Positions 12,169 to 24,000 of a stretch of DNA of 64,000 bases are shown here, in pieces. Position numbers and translations under genes: made by a program. Position 1 is the stretch's first letter, and each line of letters begins with the position of its first letter. The notes under the pieces were generated by a model that was given only the letters and a program-made list of their open reading frames with translations, did no database searches and was not told the DNA's origin. Origin of the DNA: Rhytidiadelphus loreus (taxonomy: Eukaryota > Streptophyta > Bryopsida > Hypnales > Hylocomiaceae); the NCBI GenBank assembly GCA_947034895.1, contig OX344765.1:38011001-38075000 (forward strand), written 5' to 3'.

Positions 12169-14812
12169 TGTAGTATTAATTTTCACTTGGGAATAAAAAC
12201 CCAAGGAATAACCTAGTGGTGGTTCTTTAGTAAGGGGAAAGGTCAAGTAGTCTATCGTTTTGTATCTAAGGTCACTTTTACATAGGATTATCTCTCCATT
12301 CTATAAATCAATGTATAAAATTCTTTATTAATGTATTTGTGTGTGGTATGATTGTATTCACTGTCCTGACCTATACGAATCACAGTCCATAACCCAATAA
12401 ATATCTATAAACTTACAGTCACAGTCTTGTACTAGAATTTCTAATGTCAAATAGTCCAAGGTATGTCAATTTGTCTTGGTTCCTGTTCTATCGACTTAAT
12501 CACATCCACAGTACATATATATAGATATATTTTTGGTGTATATAAACACCTTTGTGTATTTCTTTAATTACTTCTTCTTATTTAATTCATTGTCAATTGG
12601 TCCTGTCACTGTTTACTTTAATCCTAATTACTACTTATGCGAGGATGCAAATATCAAAGTCTGTAATTGTCAAATTGTCTCAGTATGCAAAGTATGCAAA
12701 GGTTGAGAGTTTGTCCATTAATCATAGGACAGGTCAAATAGTCTTGTCGATTCTTCTTTTGAACTCTTAGTTCACAGTATGTCAATTAGACCAAGTTTCA
12801 CAGTGCTCATTTACTATTGAATCAGCATCCTACTTGCTACTTTGTCAAATAGTCATTTGTCAATTGGTCTTGCTATATTAATGCATAGCTGAGTGTATAG
12901 TATCCGACAGATGGTCAATTCGTCCAAGATTTCACACCAACAATTTAACAAGGCTACTGCTAAGTGGTCAAATAGTCATGTGCATGGTCAAATAGACTTG
13001 CTTATGGTAGCACCACAGGCAAACTTATGTGTAATGGTAGTCAATTTGGCCAATTTCCCACACAAGGTTAATACATAAATCACATACAAAGATTTCATAC
13101 AAGGCAATTTGTCAATTAGGCCAAGTTCACATTTCAATCTACAATGAGGAGCACAAATAGATTCTATCTATAACATGCAATTGAGCTCCTTACACCTGCA
13201 CTTGGTGCTCTCACACAACTTGGTCAATTAGTCCTCTCAACTTAATCACCATACACAGACCATTAGTCTTACATTAATTTCCATTAACTGTAAATCATCT
13301 TAATACAATCTCTCCAGACCATTTGACTACAACGACAACCAAACATACATATTTATAGAAATGACTAATAGACTTCAAAACCTGTGCTGTTTATACCACT
13401 TGACTATTAGTCCAACAACCAGGGTCACACACTGCCAATCACTGGCTCAGTTTATTTGTCATAACTTTAACATCCATTCCTGGTTATTTAATACTCACTA
13501 ATCTTTTTATTTATTTGCCTCATAACACAATCACATAAAGCAGATATATTTCATTTACTGTCTAATTGACTTAGACACAAATAATCTTCATAACTGACTA
13601 TTAGACTTATTCATAAATTTGGATAACCAATCACTAGTATCAAGAAACTTAGCCTTTGTCCAATAGACTTCAAATTTGAATAGAGCTGATCTTAACGCTT
13701 ACTACAGGTTATTATCAACCACTGCTTAATTGATCTTACTAATGATTTTGCCATACCCTAGCTCAGTTTAATTGTCATACTTAGCACCAATCCCTGGTTG
13801 CTAATATTTGAGAGTTTATTGTCTATTTGACCAAAGCATAACATAATCCAATCACTGGTTATATGCTTTACTAAATAAGTTCTTTGACAATTTGACTCTC
13901 TTCAAAGAATTAGTTTGCCAATCACTGGCTCAAACTTAATTCTTAATTTTTTATCTCATGATATATCACCACCTCATAATTAAGGAAACAGACCTATGAC
14001 AAATCGACAACTAAACCAAACATAGCACTTCAATTACAAAAGAGTTAGTTAGTCACACTTACCGTCAATTTGTCTTCTGCTTTTTCCCACAATCGCAGCT
14101 CCAGTCGAGTAGTCTTTTCGCTCCATCCGCAGACAATTTGTCCTCGATCTGCTCTCCTGCCTTGGTCAACTCCACCGAGTTATCCTCCAGCCTCAACAAT
14201 GGACCAATTGTCTTAGCTTAGCTCTCACAGATACAGTCAAATTGTCCTCCGAAGTTCTCACTGAACTTCGATCTATACTCGATCAACAAAGCCACTCACT
14301 GGCACATAAGACAATTTGACCTACTTGCACAAACATACAAGATCAATTGACAGGCTCTCTCACTTCTGCACAATTGTCTTAAAACAAGAAAATCCAAGCA
14401 CACCGCCAATCCCTGGCTAACATATATGAAACAATAACAAGAACAGAAACAAAGCCAATCACTGGCTACATCAAGCATAAGACAAATAGACAAAAATCTG
14501 CATTAAAGCTTGAAGGAATACACAAGTATAAAAATCAGCAATGCAATCACTGCAAGCCTGAGAGAGAGCTAAAATTCAGCGGTCGATTAGTCTTTGTAGT
14601 CTTTCTTGGCTGTAACCACTTACACTAACTGCTTGGTCTATTAGTCCTTAACTGATTGTAACTAACCGTTAACGGGTTGTCTAATAGTCATTTCGGTAAC
14701 CACATGTCTATTTGTCCCAGTTCACACTCTGTCCTAGTTCTCGATTAATCTTTACTTGTCTAATTGTCTCTTTTTCAAAAAGTATGAAAGAAAAAGAAAA
14801 ATTCTATCTACA
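12169..14812 (-). repeat. 3' LTR of the retrotransposon (left copy)
   Basis: This 2644-bp repeat is colinear with 55269-57912 at a constant offset of 43100, with no indel. By eye I found a single difference (T at 14118, C at 57218). It carries dozens of copies of the 11-mer GWCNAWTNGWC, for example at 12446-12456, 12465-12475 and 12592-12602. In element orientation the 3' end of this LTR is 12169. Confidence 0.95.
12324..12546 (-). promoter_or_regulatory. LTR TATA-like box and poly(A) signal defining a likely R region
   Basis: On the minus strand a TTTATATAC element lies at 12546-12535 and an AATAAA signal at 12329-12324; the same pair is at 55646-55635 and 55429-55424 in the other LTR. Spacing suggests a long U3 of about 2.27 kb, transcription start near 12510/55610 and a short R-U5 of about 340 bp. 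This is inference from motifs only. Confidence 0.4.
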
Positions 14813-14828
14813 TAGCCCCCAACTTTAA
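14813..14828 (-). promoter_or_regulatory. Polypurine tract for plus-strand priming
   Basis: Read on the minus strand, AAAGTTGGGGGCTA directly precedes the TG of the 3' LTR. A purine-rich run in exactly this position is the expected plus-strand primer. The same TAAAGTTGGGGGC core recurs at about 21034-21046. Confidence 0.85.
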
Positions 14829-15000
14829 ACTATTGACGCCCTCGTCAATACCTATCTCGCACGCGTTTGTTTCGGTGATGATCTTGAGTATGAAATTTCT
14901 TCTCTGTCATTCGCAACATCTTGTCGCTGGCTTTCCTCACGTCCTCATCCTGCGTCAAAAGTGGCTTGTTTCGATCTCGCTGGTACTCCAGCCAGGTCTT

Positions 15001-17889
15001 CTATGCAGTGAATCGGGTGCAAGGAAATTCGTTGACAAAAGACAAATGCGGTCCATAGAAGAAATGCATTACCGCCATTGCCTCCACCATCCTCTGCCAT
15101 CGGGTACTCTGATACTGCAGCTTGATGGCGATATGAAACTCTGGCCGCAGCAAATCAAACTTATTCACATTGACAATTAGTCTATGCTTTCGGCACATTT
15201 CCGCGAGAAAGTCACAAAAGACCGCCGCTCGAAAGCACACTGGATCAGTGTGTTGAATATGCGTTCGGTGGAAAGCGGCATATGCTTGCCCACAATCCTC
15301 CGAAGTGTCAAATTGTCCAGGTATCTGAGGCCAGTTGTACTCGACTGAATCTATAGTAGCAGCGGGATCCCATTTGTACCTCCTAGGACAATTGCAGAAA
15401 TGTCCATTAGTCATTACCGCTGGGGGTGGTAATTCATACCAATTCTTCGATATATCTTGATAGATACGGTCGTAAGAATAATTCTCCGATACTGACAGGC
15501 CGTAGTCCTCAAGCATCCACTCCATCGCCTTCCAGCTGATTATTGGTCGCTCCACTGCATAATCTTCGAACATTTCTTTATAATTCCCCAAAAATCGCCT
15601 CTTCAATAAGGATCCCTGCACAGGTGTATTCGCTCTAATCCACTCGGGGGTCCTATATGTTGCCGACGGAGTAAGCACCATGACAATTTGTCTCGAGTCA
15701 AATAGCGCATGCTCCCCCTTATCGAAGGAACTGATGATATAGGCCAGCCTCTTGTAAGTATTCTCCATCATATAAACGTACTGACTATTAGTCAATTCGC
15801 CTCTCTGGCCCACAGTCTCTCGGGCTAATACTGCCGAAACAAGTGCCTGCACCTTCGGAGCGGTATCATCTCCTCTCTCCCTTATGCAGTCCTTCATCGT
15901 CTGCAACTCTGCTCTCCAGGCTGCTTGCAAGGCGGGCTGGTCCTTCCAGGCTTGGTCAATTTGTCTTTGATGATCCTTCATCATTACTGGCCGCATTGGC
16001 TGGTCTGCCATGTCTATTTGTCTTTGGTTCTCCATCTGCCGCTCCAGTCCAATATAATACAACAAGACTCGCGCTCCAACATCTGCAATCGGATAGAAAA
16101 GTGAAGTCCAATCGTCCAGCTGGAGGTCTCCTCGTGCTAACATTTCGCAGATTAAATTCTGTTGGTTATCAAACTGCACAGCCCTAGTCCAGATCTCCTC
16201 AAATTCCTCTTTCGTCAAACTGGACCCTCTCTCCTGCTCATGTATATCCAAAAATACATCCCGCTGGAGCTCGTAAGCTCGGTACAAGGAATAAGACGGT
16301 GGCGATTTGACTTGGTGCTGCCATAGAGCCGTACGCAGCTTGTCTACTTGTCCTTGAGACGTACTAACCTTCTCCTGTGTCTCTGCATTTGACTCGGCCA
16401 GAATGCGTAGATCAGCCTGTAATTGCAATACATGGGCCGGGTCTTCCAGAGTTAATGGCATCTCAAATTCTGCCTCAAATGATTCCGGAGTTTGATACTT
16501 CAACTTAGTGAGTTCTTTCCGGTGGTCCATCCTCATCTGTTCAATTGTCTTAAGGAGCTCTCTATTCTCCTTCCGCAGCGAAGTGCATCCTCGACTAATG
16601 TTCCTCACTCGGTCTCGCACTTCAGCCTCTGACCGCATCAATTGGATATAATCCAAGTTCTTCTGGTCATAAGCTTCCGCCTTAAACTTATAGTTCTCCG
16701 CTCGTTCTTCCCACTGCAAAACTCTCGCCTCCAGAGCAGCTTTCTCTTTGGTCCATTTGTCTTTCTCCGCTTGGGCTGTCTGCTCCAGGTCAATTAGTCT
16801 CGCGTCCTTCTCCTTTATCAGCTTGGTCGATTTGCCCTTCTCAGCAGCTGACTGCTTCAGCTTCGTCTGCATAGTGGACTCCCGATCTGTTGCTTTCTTC
16901 AAGTCTTGACTATTTGACTGCTTCTGTTGTTGAAGATCCCGATACTCCTTCACCAGCCTATGATAAAGCTGATGAATCTCTTGCGTCTCCTCCGTAGGTT
17001 CTTCCACAATTGGCGGGGGATCGTACATCAACATGGTCTGACTCCCTTGCTGCACTAGTATGTCATCTTCTTCACTGTCAGAGATAACTTGCTGCTTGCC
17101 TTTCCGCGCTTTTGAAGGCTCCTGAGTGGTCTTCTGCTTCTGCGTAGTCTTCTGCTTCTCCGGTGCCGCCTCCTGTCGATTAGTCTTTGCGGCAACTACT
17201 GGAGTCTTCGCTGCTATCGGTGCCACAATCAAATTGACCTTAGGAAAGGGCCTCGCCATTAGGGTGATGTACGTAGCTCCAATAAGCAAAAGGGGATTTT
17301 GAGTCTTCTTCACCTTCATCTCCATCTTGATATGGTCAAAGACAATTTGACCCCAATTGTAGTGCACACCCTGCCAAGTTGTCAACCCAACCTTCAATAC
17401 CTGGTCCGTCAAGAAATTGGTCTTTTGGGCCAGAAACAATCTCTGATTGACATAAAGAAGCCAATTCTTCATCGGTGGAACTGCCTTAGTCAAATCCCAC
17501 CCTTGCTTCGTCTTCTTGGACTTCTTCTCGCCATAGACTTCCATAATATCAACTTCTGTAGGTGGTCCGACCTCCGTCAATTCGACTCCTCCCATCGGAA
17601 GCTGCAGTAACTTAGCCAAGTTTGTCGGATCAAATTGCACATGTCCACCGTTTACTTCAATCTCCTCCGTGGCTCCATACTCCGATGATTGGACAAATTG
17701 TCTCACCCGATCAACATCCGGCTGCTCCCAGGTACGGTGTATATAATCCCATAATCCAGCTTCCTGTAATTTGATTCTATTCTGCATCACTGGAAATTTC
17801 TTGATTTGATCCGCCAGCTCATAAAGTGGCACTGCGATCACAGTCAAATTCTTCTGCGCCATTTGAAGGTCGAATAGTCCTCCAGTCAA
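15001..17889 (-). CDS. Third retrotransposon ORF in the envelope position, with a plant-transposon-type N-terminal domain and long coiled coil
   Basis: A 962-residue frame lies after pol and before the polypurine tract. The annotated first residue may not be the true start; in-frame ATG codons follow soon after (residue 9, MAQKN). Residues about 30-215 (WDYIHRTWEQ, then FDPTNLAKLLQLP, NWLLYVNQRL, PLLLIGATYI) resemble the 'putative plant transposon protein' domain found next to Athila-type elements. I judge this by eye. Residues about 215-300 are Lys/Gln-rich and low-complexity (KQKTTQKQKTTQ). Residues about 320-560 form a strong coiled coil (LEQTAQAEKDKWTKEK and similar). The C-terminal 400 residues are globular, with a Cys/His-containing segment GHFCNCPRRYKWDP. 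No signal peptide or membrane anchor is evident, so it is not a typical envelope protein. The intact frame contains many copies of the GWCNAWTNGWC motif. Confidence 0.75.
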   Translation of the reverse strand: MTGGLFDLQMAQKNLTVIAVPLYELADQIKKFPVMQNRIKLQEAGLWDYIHRTWEQPDVDRVRQFVQSSEYGATEEIEVNGGHVQFDPTNLAKLLQLPMGGVELTEVGPPTEVDIMEVYGEKKSKKTKQGWDLTKAVPPMKNWLLYVNQRLFLAQKTNFLTDQVLKVGLTTWQGVHYNWGQIVFDHIKMEMKVKKTQNPLLLIGATYITLMARPFPKVNLIVAPIAAKTPVVAAKTNRQEAAPEKQKTTQKQKTTQEPSKARKGKQQVISDSEEDDILVQQGSQTMLMYDPPPIVEEPTEETQEIHQLYHRLVKEYRDLQQQKQSNSQDLKKATDRESTMQTKLKQSAAEKGKSTKLIKEKDARLIDLEQTAQAEKDKWTKEKAALEARVLQWEERAENYKFKAEAYDQKNLDYIQLMRSEAEVRDRVRNISRGCTSLRKENRELLKTIEQMRMDHRKELTKLKYQTPESFEAEFEMPLTLEDPAHVLQLQADLRILAESNAETQEKVSTSQGQVDKLRTALWQHQVKSPPSYSLYRAYELQRDVFLDIHEQERGSSLTKEEFEEIWTRAVQFDNQQNLICEMLARGDLQLDDWTSLFYPIADVGARVLLYYIGLERQMENQRQIDMADQPMRPVMMKDHQRQIDQAWKDQPALQAAWRAELQTMKDCIRERGDDTAPKVQALVSAVLARETVGQRGELTNSQYVYMMENTYKRLAYIISSFDKGEHALFDSRQIVMVLTPSATYRTPEWIRANTPVQGSLLKRRFLGNYKEMFEDYAVERPIISWKAMEWMLEDYGLSVSENYSYDRIYQDISKNWYELPPPAVMTNGHFCNCPRRYKWDPAATIDSVEYNWPQIPGQFDTSEDCGQAYAAFHRTHIQHTDPVCFRAAVFCDFLAEMCRKHRLIVNVNKFDLLRPEFHIAIKLQYQSTRWQRMVEAMAVMHFFYGPHLSFVNEFPCTRFTA

Positions 17890-20800
17890 TTTGTCTTAGG
17901 TAATCTGTATATGCCCACAGTCTATTAGACCGTGACCCTCTCAAGGCTCTAGCCATCCCGGCCTTCCGCTTCCTCTCTGTTTTTACGTCTACTAGTCCTT
18001 TCAAAATTCCCTCAAAACTTATTAAGACTAATAGACTTCAAAACAAGTTATTAAGGAGATGAAAAGAACTAACAACTGACTTGGATTTCTATTTGAGAAG
18101 GCAAACTAATCAATTCTATACAATTCTATTTTAATTGACAAGTTGACCACCTCACTCGGCAAGACTAATTCTTTGAAAACTATCTTCTAATTAATTCCTA
18201 CATTTTGTTGTCAACTTGTCCCACAAAAATCTCACAAAATTTCTCTCTGGCAACTAGACTTTTGGCTTCTTCTGGCTTTCTCCACACTGTGTCAATTGGT
18301 CTCAGTACTCGTCTGATAGGAAGCCAACATGGTGAGATTTTTGTTAAACTGTTTCAATTAAATTAATTAATTTAGACAATTTGTCCTTCTTGATTTGAAG
18401 AAAAGATCACTCGTATTTATCATGTTCTCTCGTTATGTTTTCCTCACACAACTTCAGACTATTAGTCATTTATTATGTTGCTCACTTATCACTCGGAAAT
18501 GTCAATTAGTCTTAATTCCCTTAATCCATTTATCATGTTTTCTTCTTTATGTTAATTTGACTATGCCTTAGACTATTAGATTTTGATTAAATTAGTCATT
18601 GGATTCTTGAAAATAGTCAATTAGACTGGAGAGCATTTAAAACAAGTCACTCACTGTTTTATCATGTTCTCTCCTTATGTTTTCCTCTCAAACGCCACAG
18701 ACTATTAGACTTTATAATAATTCCCATATATCTTTTAGAGATTAGACAATTAGTCTTAAAATGGTGAGTTATTCTCAATAGATTCACTCATCCAGTTATC
18801 ATGTTCTCTTATCTTGCAAAAATTCACTCTTAATATGAATTAGAAAGTCTATTTGTCTTTTCTATTCACTTGGCATTTGACAGGGTTATTATTAAGAAGT
18901 AAGGAATTTTTCCCTCAGGTTATTATCATCTTCTCTCATTCTAAATTTAAGACAATTTGACAGTTCTTTTTCATATGAGGTTTGCTTAACATTTCAAGAT
19001 TATAAATCTGTAACCAAGCTAACTTGCAGTATGTCTAATTGTCCTGAGAATCACTCGGCAACATAAAACTTTTGAAAAAGATTCTCTCTGTGAGATTAGC
19101 TCACCACTCGAGATATCTGTCAATTAGTCTGGTTTCTTCTCCTCTCGCCGTACTTGTCCAGTAGTCGCTTCCACGCTGTGAAGGATCGACAATTAGTCAG
19201 TCTTTTATTATATACGGAATAATGCTTCATTAGACACCTTCTTTTTATCAGTCTATTTGTCTTTTCTTCTTCCATGTAAATACCTAAAGTCTCACAATCT
19301 ATTCAACAATTCTCTCAATATTTATCATGTTCTTTCATTTATATTTTCCTTACAAGCAATTATATTTGAGAGATGACAATTAGACCATTAGACTTGGTAT
19401 TGGAATAAAAATTCACACTTAGACTTTGCTCAAGGATTTTATCATGTTTCTCTTGAGTTAGATCTCCGACATGCTTCAATCACTCGTTAATTGGACTGAA
19501 ATACTCTTAACTTATCACATTAACTTGACTATTCGTCTCGCTGTCTTTACAAAAGGAAAGAACTTGCAATCGGATTAGCTTCTTTCTTTTCTCTCAACGT
19601 AAGGAAGACTATTAGACTTTTGTAACGACAACAACTAAGACTTTACTCTCAAGATATCTTATTTCTCTCGGCAACATACAACTTATTTTCTCAAGACTAC
19701 ACGCCATTAGGGTTATTTCTTCTCCTGCATTTCCCACATTAGTTGCAGTTGCTCATCCTATTTCTTTTACTTCTAAGGTCGGTCTTTTGTTCAGTAAAAC
19801 TCACCTCTCAGTCAATTTGTCCTTCCGTAGTCAGTCAGTGCTTCAGTCGGTCGCTCCTCCACAGTCTATTTGTCTGTATTTCTCAAGCAGTGATCAACGA
19901 CTCAACGTCAGTACTTCCTCAACCACATTGTCTAATAGTCTTTACTCACTCTTCCAGAGTTACTGGTTGGCTATTAGACCTTCATACTGAGTGTCTTCTT
20001 AAAAACTCAAAATAACAAAACTATCCATTCTACTTACAACCCTAATCGTCAATTAAACTTGCTTAAACCATTGATTCCAAAAACAGTGCCAAGAATTTAA
20101 ACAAGAAATCCGCCTCTTCTTTACACAACTCTGAAATACTACGTCAATTTGACCTAGACTTCACTCGATAGCGTGGTTTTCTTGTCTTCTTAGCAAGTTC
20201 ACATTGTCAAATTGACCGAAATTTTAGTGCATCGGCTTAAAATTATCAAAGACTCGACTGATATACTCACAACTTCGTTTCTTTCTTCCACATTTCAGAC
20301 GCGCTATGACAATTAGACCCTGGACTTTACTCACAGTGCAATTGTCCGCTTCTTACCGTGTTTGCGCCGTCAATTTGTCTTTCTCAAACCTGTGCTGCAC
20401 TCCCGCACTGCTGCAATTTTTTGCCGTTCTCACTCCTCACGCCGTCCAATTGACACTAAAAACTTGCTCTTCTCCAAACTCCGCTTAACACTTTCTTGCT
20501 TCTACTTCTCTAACTAACTACAGCACTGACAATTTGACCTAACCCAGCGCACATACTTACAATGCGCACACAACCAAGAAGAGAGAAAAATCAGAGTGAG
20601 AGAGAGAGAGAAGTCTATTTGTCAAATAGCCGCCTTTAGCCGCCACTTTCATCTGAAAGTACTTCCACGACCATAGATTCACTAATGACTATTTGTCTTT
20701 ATTACCAGCTCATCATTTTGAGTTACTTATGACCAGTTGTCTTTACTGCCACGTTAACTTGTTACTCATGACTATTTGTCCTTCCTTTTACTATATGCTT

Positions 20801-21061
20801 CCCGCATTAGTAATTACTTGTCTATTCGTCCATTTTTAATTATTCGAATAAAAATACTAATAATTATTTATTCTTTTATTTTTATTTTTATTTTTATTAT
20901 TTTCAATTATTATTTATTTTATTTTATTTATTAAGTTTGATTTTAACTGATTTATTTATTTTTAATTATATATTTTATTTTATTTTATTTGTATAATTTC
21001 TCAAAAAATTTATTATATTATTTCCAAAAGCCTGCCCCCAACTTTAGAATATAACTTGGCC
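17890..21061. other. Non-coding tract between pol and the third ORF
   Basis: About 3.2 kb without a supported gene. It is dense in GWCNAWTNGWC motifs. It also carries at least seven degenerate copies of a 'tttatcatgttctctc' phrase (about 18415, 18532, 18658, 18796, 18923, 19321, 19438), mostly roughly 120-140 bp apart, which suggests a worn tandem repeat. The last part (20840-21030) is an almost pure A/T tract built on TTATTT, followed by a second polypurine-like tract. Confidence 0.6.
21034..21046 (-). promoter_or_regulatory. Second, internal polypurine-like tract
   Basis: On the minus strand TAAAGTTGGGGGC is identical to the core of the 3' polypurine tract at 14816-14828. It lies just past the pol stop codon. 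It may be an internal plus-strand priming site, or the fossil end of an ancestral element to which the third ORF was later added. Confidence 0.6.
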
Positions 21062-24000
21062 TCAAGTTATATAAGGTTTAAGGCGAAAGCCATTATACCT
21101 AGTCGAATGGACAATACCCGAAAAGTCTTGAATTTCTACCAAACCATTTGGGTAAATTTTAAGAATTTTGTAAGGACCAAACCATCGCATTTTAAACTTC
21201 CCAGGAAATTTTTGAAAACGACTATCAAATAACAAGACTAAATCATTTTCTTTTAGATTTTTAGGGGTTATTTTACTATCATAGTAACTTTTGCGACGAT
21301 TTTGGATTGCTACCATGTTAAGATAAGCTTGTCTTCGTGTTTCATCTAGCTTTTCCAACATGAAAAATCTTTGTTTTAAAGAGTCTTCATCTCCCAATTT
21401 ATAGTCCATGGCAATTCTCAACGATTGTACTTCTAACTCGATGGGTAAAATTGCCTCTTGTCCATAGACTAATTGAAATGGGGTACTTTTAGTGGTTACT
21501 TTAAAAGCGGTTCGATAAGCCCAGAGGGCATCTAAAACTCGAGCATCCCAATCAGTATTAGCCCCTTGAACTGTTTTGGTAATAATTTTACATAAAATGC
21601 CATTAGTCTTTTCTGTTTGTCCATTTGCACGTGGATGGTATGGGCTTGTTTTCCTATGTTTGATAAAATACTTTTCAGTCAAATTTTCAATAGTTTCGTT
21701 TATAAAATGGGTGCCTCGATCACTTACAAGTTCCTTAGGACAACCGAAACGTGTTATAATATTTTCATAAATAAATTTGGCCACTGTTTTAGCATCATCA
21801 TTTTTAGTGGCAACGGCTTCTGCCCATTTGGTAACATATTCCGTGGCTACTAAAATATAGCGTTTTTGACCATGTCTACTAGGTGGTTTTATAGGACCTA
21901 CAAAGTCAATGCCCCATTTTTCAAAAGGGGTTTGTGCTAAAATAGGTGTTAGAGGCATGGATGTAGTTGAAGTTGGTTTTCCAACTCGTTGGCAAGGATC
22001 ACACTTTTTGGCATATTTTACAGCATCCGAAAACATTGTAGGCCACCAATAGCCAGATTGCAATGCTTTTTGAGCTGTAACTAGTCCCGCAAAATGCCCA
22101 CCACATACATCACTATGACATCCTTCTAAAATTGACGCTACTTCACTAGGGTTTATACATCTTCTTAGAATTTCGTCTTTTCCCTTTTTATATAGGACAT
22201 CCGCAATTAATGTATATGGACTTGATTTATACAATAACTTTTTCTTTTGTTTTTCGGTATATTCTAAGGGAAATTGTCCAGTGGACAAATAATGGATAAT
22301 ATCAGCATATTCCAATGGAATTACATCTACTTGGAATAAGTCAGCATCTGGGAAGTTATCATTAATGGGCTCTGTTCCCAATTTTTCACTAATACGCGAA
22401 AGGTGGTCTGCATTTGCATGACTTTTCCCAGGTCTAACTTGGATAGTAAAATTAAACTCTTGTAAAAGTAAGACCCATCTAGCAATTCGTCCACTTAATT
22501 GTGGTTTATTTATCATGTATTTCAATGCATCATGATCTACATGAAAAACAAACTTATAACCTAATAAGTAATGTCTAAATTTTTGGACGGAATAAATCAT
22601 CCCTAAAGCTTCTCGCTCTGTGACTGTGTAATTCTTTTCAGCCGCAGCCAATTGACGACTAGCAAAATAAATGGGTTTATCATGCCCTTTTTCGTCTTTT
22701 TGGCTTAGTATACTCCTTATGGCCACATTAGACGCATCTACGTAAACCTCAAAATCCTTATTCCAATTAGGAGGAATTAGGACTGGGGCAGTTGTTAGTT
22801 TACGTTTTAAAGTGTTAAAGGCCTTAGTACAGGCTTCAGTCCAAACTGGAGTTGTCTCACTCTTTTTAGTCAATTCAGTTAAGGGGATGGCTATATTGGC
22901 ATACTTATAAATATACCTTCTATAATAGCCTACATGTCCTAAAAAGGCTCTTACAGCGGTAACATTATCAGGTTGCGGTAAATCTACAATGATTGCTACT
23001 TTATCAGGATCCGTGGCAATCCCTTGGTTGGAGACAATATGTCCAACTAGTTTACCATATGGGACTGCAAATTGAGACTTAGCGGCATTAACCGAAATTC
23101 CAAATTTCTCACATTGTTCAAAACATTTTTCAAGGCATTCAGCATGTTTTTCTTTGGAGCTAAACACACAAAAATCATCCAAAAAGATTTCCATAAATTT
23201 CCGTAAATACTCTTGAAAGGCTATTGTCATTAACCTTTGAAATGTAGCAGGGGCGTTACATAGGCCAAAAGGCATAACGGTATGAGCAAAAATTCCCCAA
23301 TCTGTCGTAAATGCTGTTAATAGCCTATAAGCTTCGGCTATTTGGATTTGGTTATACCCAGAAAATCCATCTAAAAAGGAATAACATTCATACCCCGCTA
23401 CACTGTCTAATAGTGTATCGGTAAAAGGTAAGGGAAAATGATCCTTTTTGGTGACACTATTTAATTTTCGATAATCTTGGCAAATTCTCAGCTTTCCATT
23501 TTTCTTAGGTACAATAACAATGGGTGATACCCAATCACTATAAGGCACTGGAAAAATGAATCCACATTCTAATAATTTATCAATTTCTTCTTTAACCATT
23601 AAAGAATATTTTGGATTCATCCTGTATTGTCTTTGTCTTATGGGTTTTGCATCAACTTCTAAATCAATTTTATGTTCACACACATCGGGTGGAACTCCTT
23701 TTAGATCTTTATAACTCCAAGCAAAGACACTTTTGTGTCTTCTAAAGAAATTAAACCAATATTTAAAGTCGTTATGAGATATTTGGGAATAGACTTTAAT
23801 AATTTTAGGGGTTTCCTCAGTTCCTAAATTCATTTCTTGTAAAGGAGTTTTTAAAGTTTCTTTAAACCTAGATTTATCCTTTTGGCTGAACTTTAATTCA
23901 CCATAAGCTAATAAGTCTTCCATTTCTTGAGTATCTGAGTTAAACTCAGGTTCAGAGAGAGAAGATTGATCTAAAAAGGGTTTCTCTACCGTAATATTCA

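Larger units (their letters stand above)
12430..20830. repeat. Dispersed array of the self-complementary 11-mer GWCNAWTNGWC
   Basis: Variants such as GTCAATTAGTC, GACAATTTGTC, GTCTATTTGTC and GTCAAATAGAC recur every few tens of bases through the left LTR, the third ORF and the tract up to about 20830. They also fill the right LTR (55269-57912). The consensus equals its own reverse complement. Copies occur inside the coding sequence of the third ORF (for example 16789-16799) as well as in non-coding DNA. They become rare in pol (21062-26326) and in the nested giant element. Function unknown: possible binding site of an element or host factor. Confidence 0.85.
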
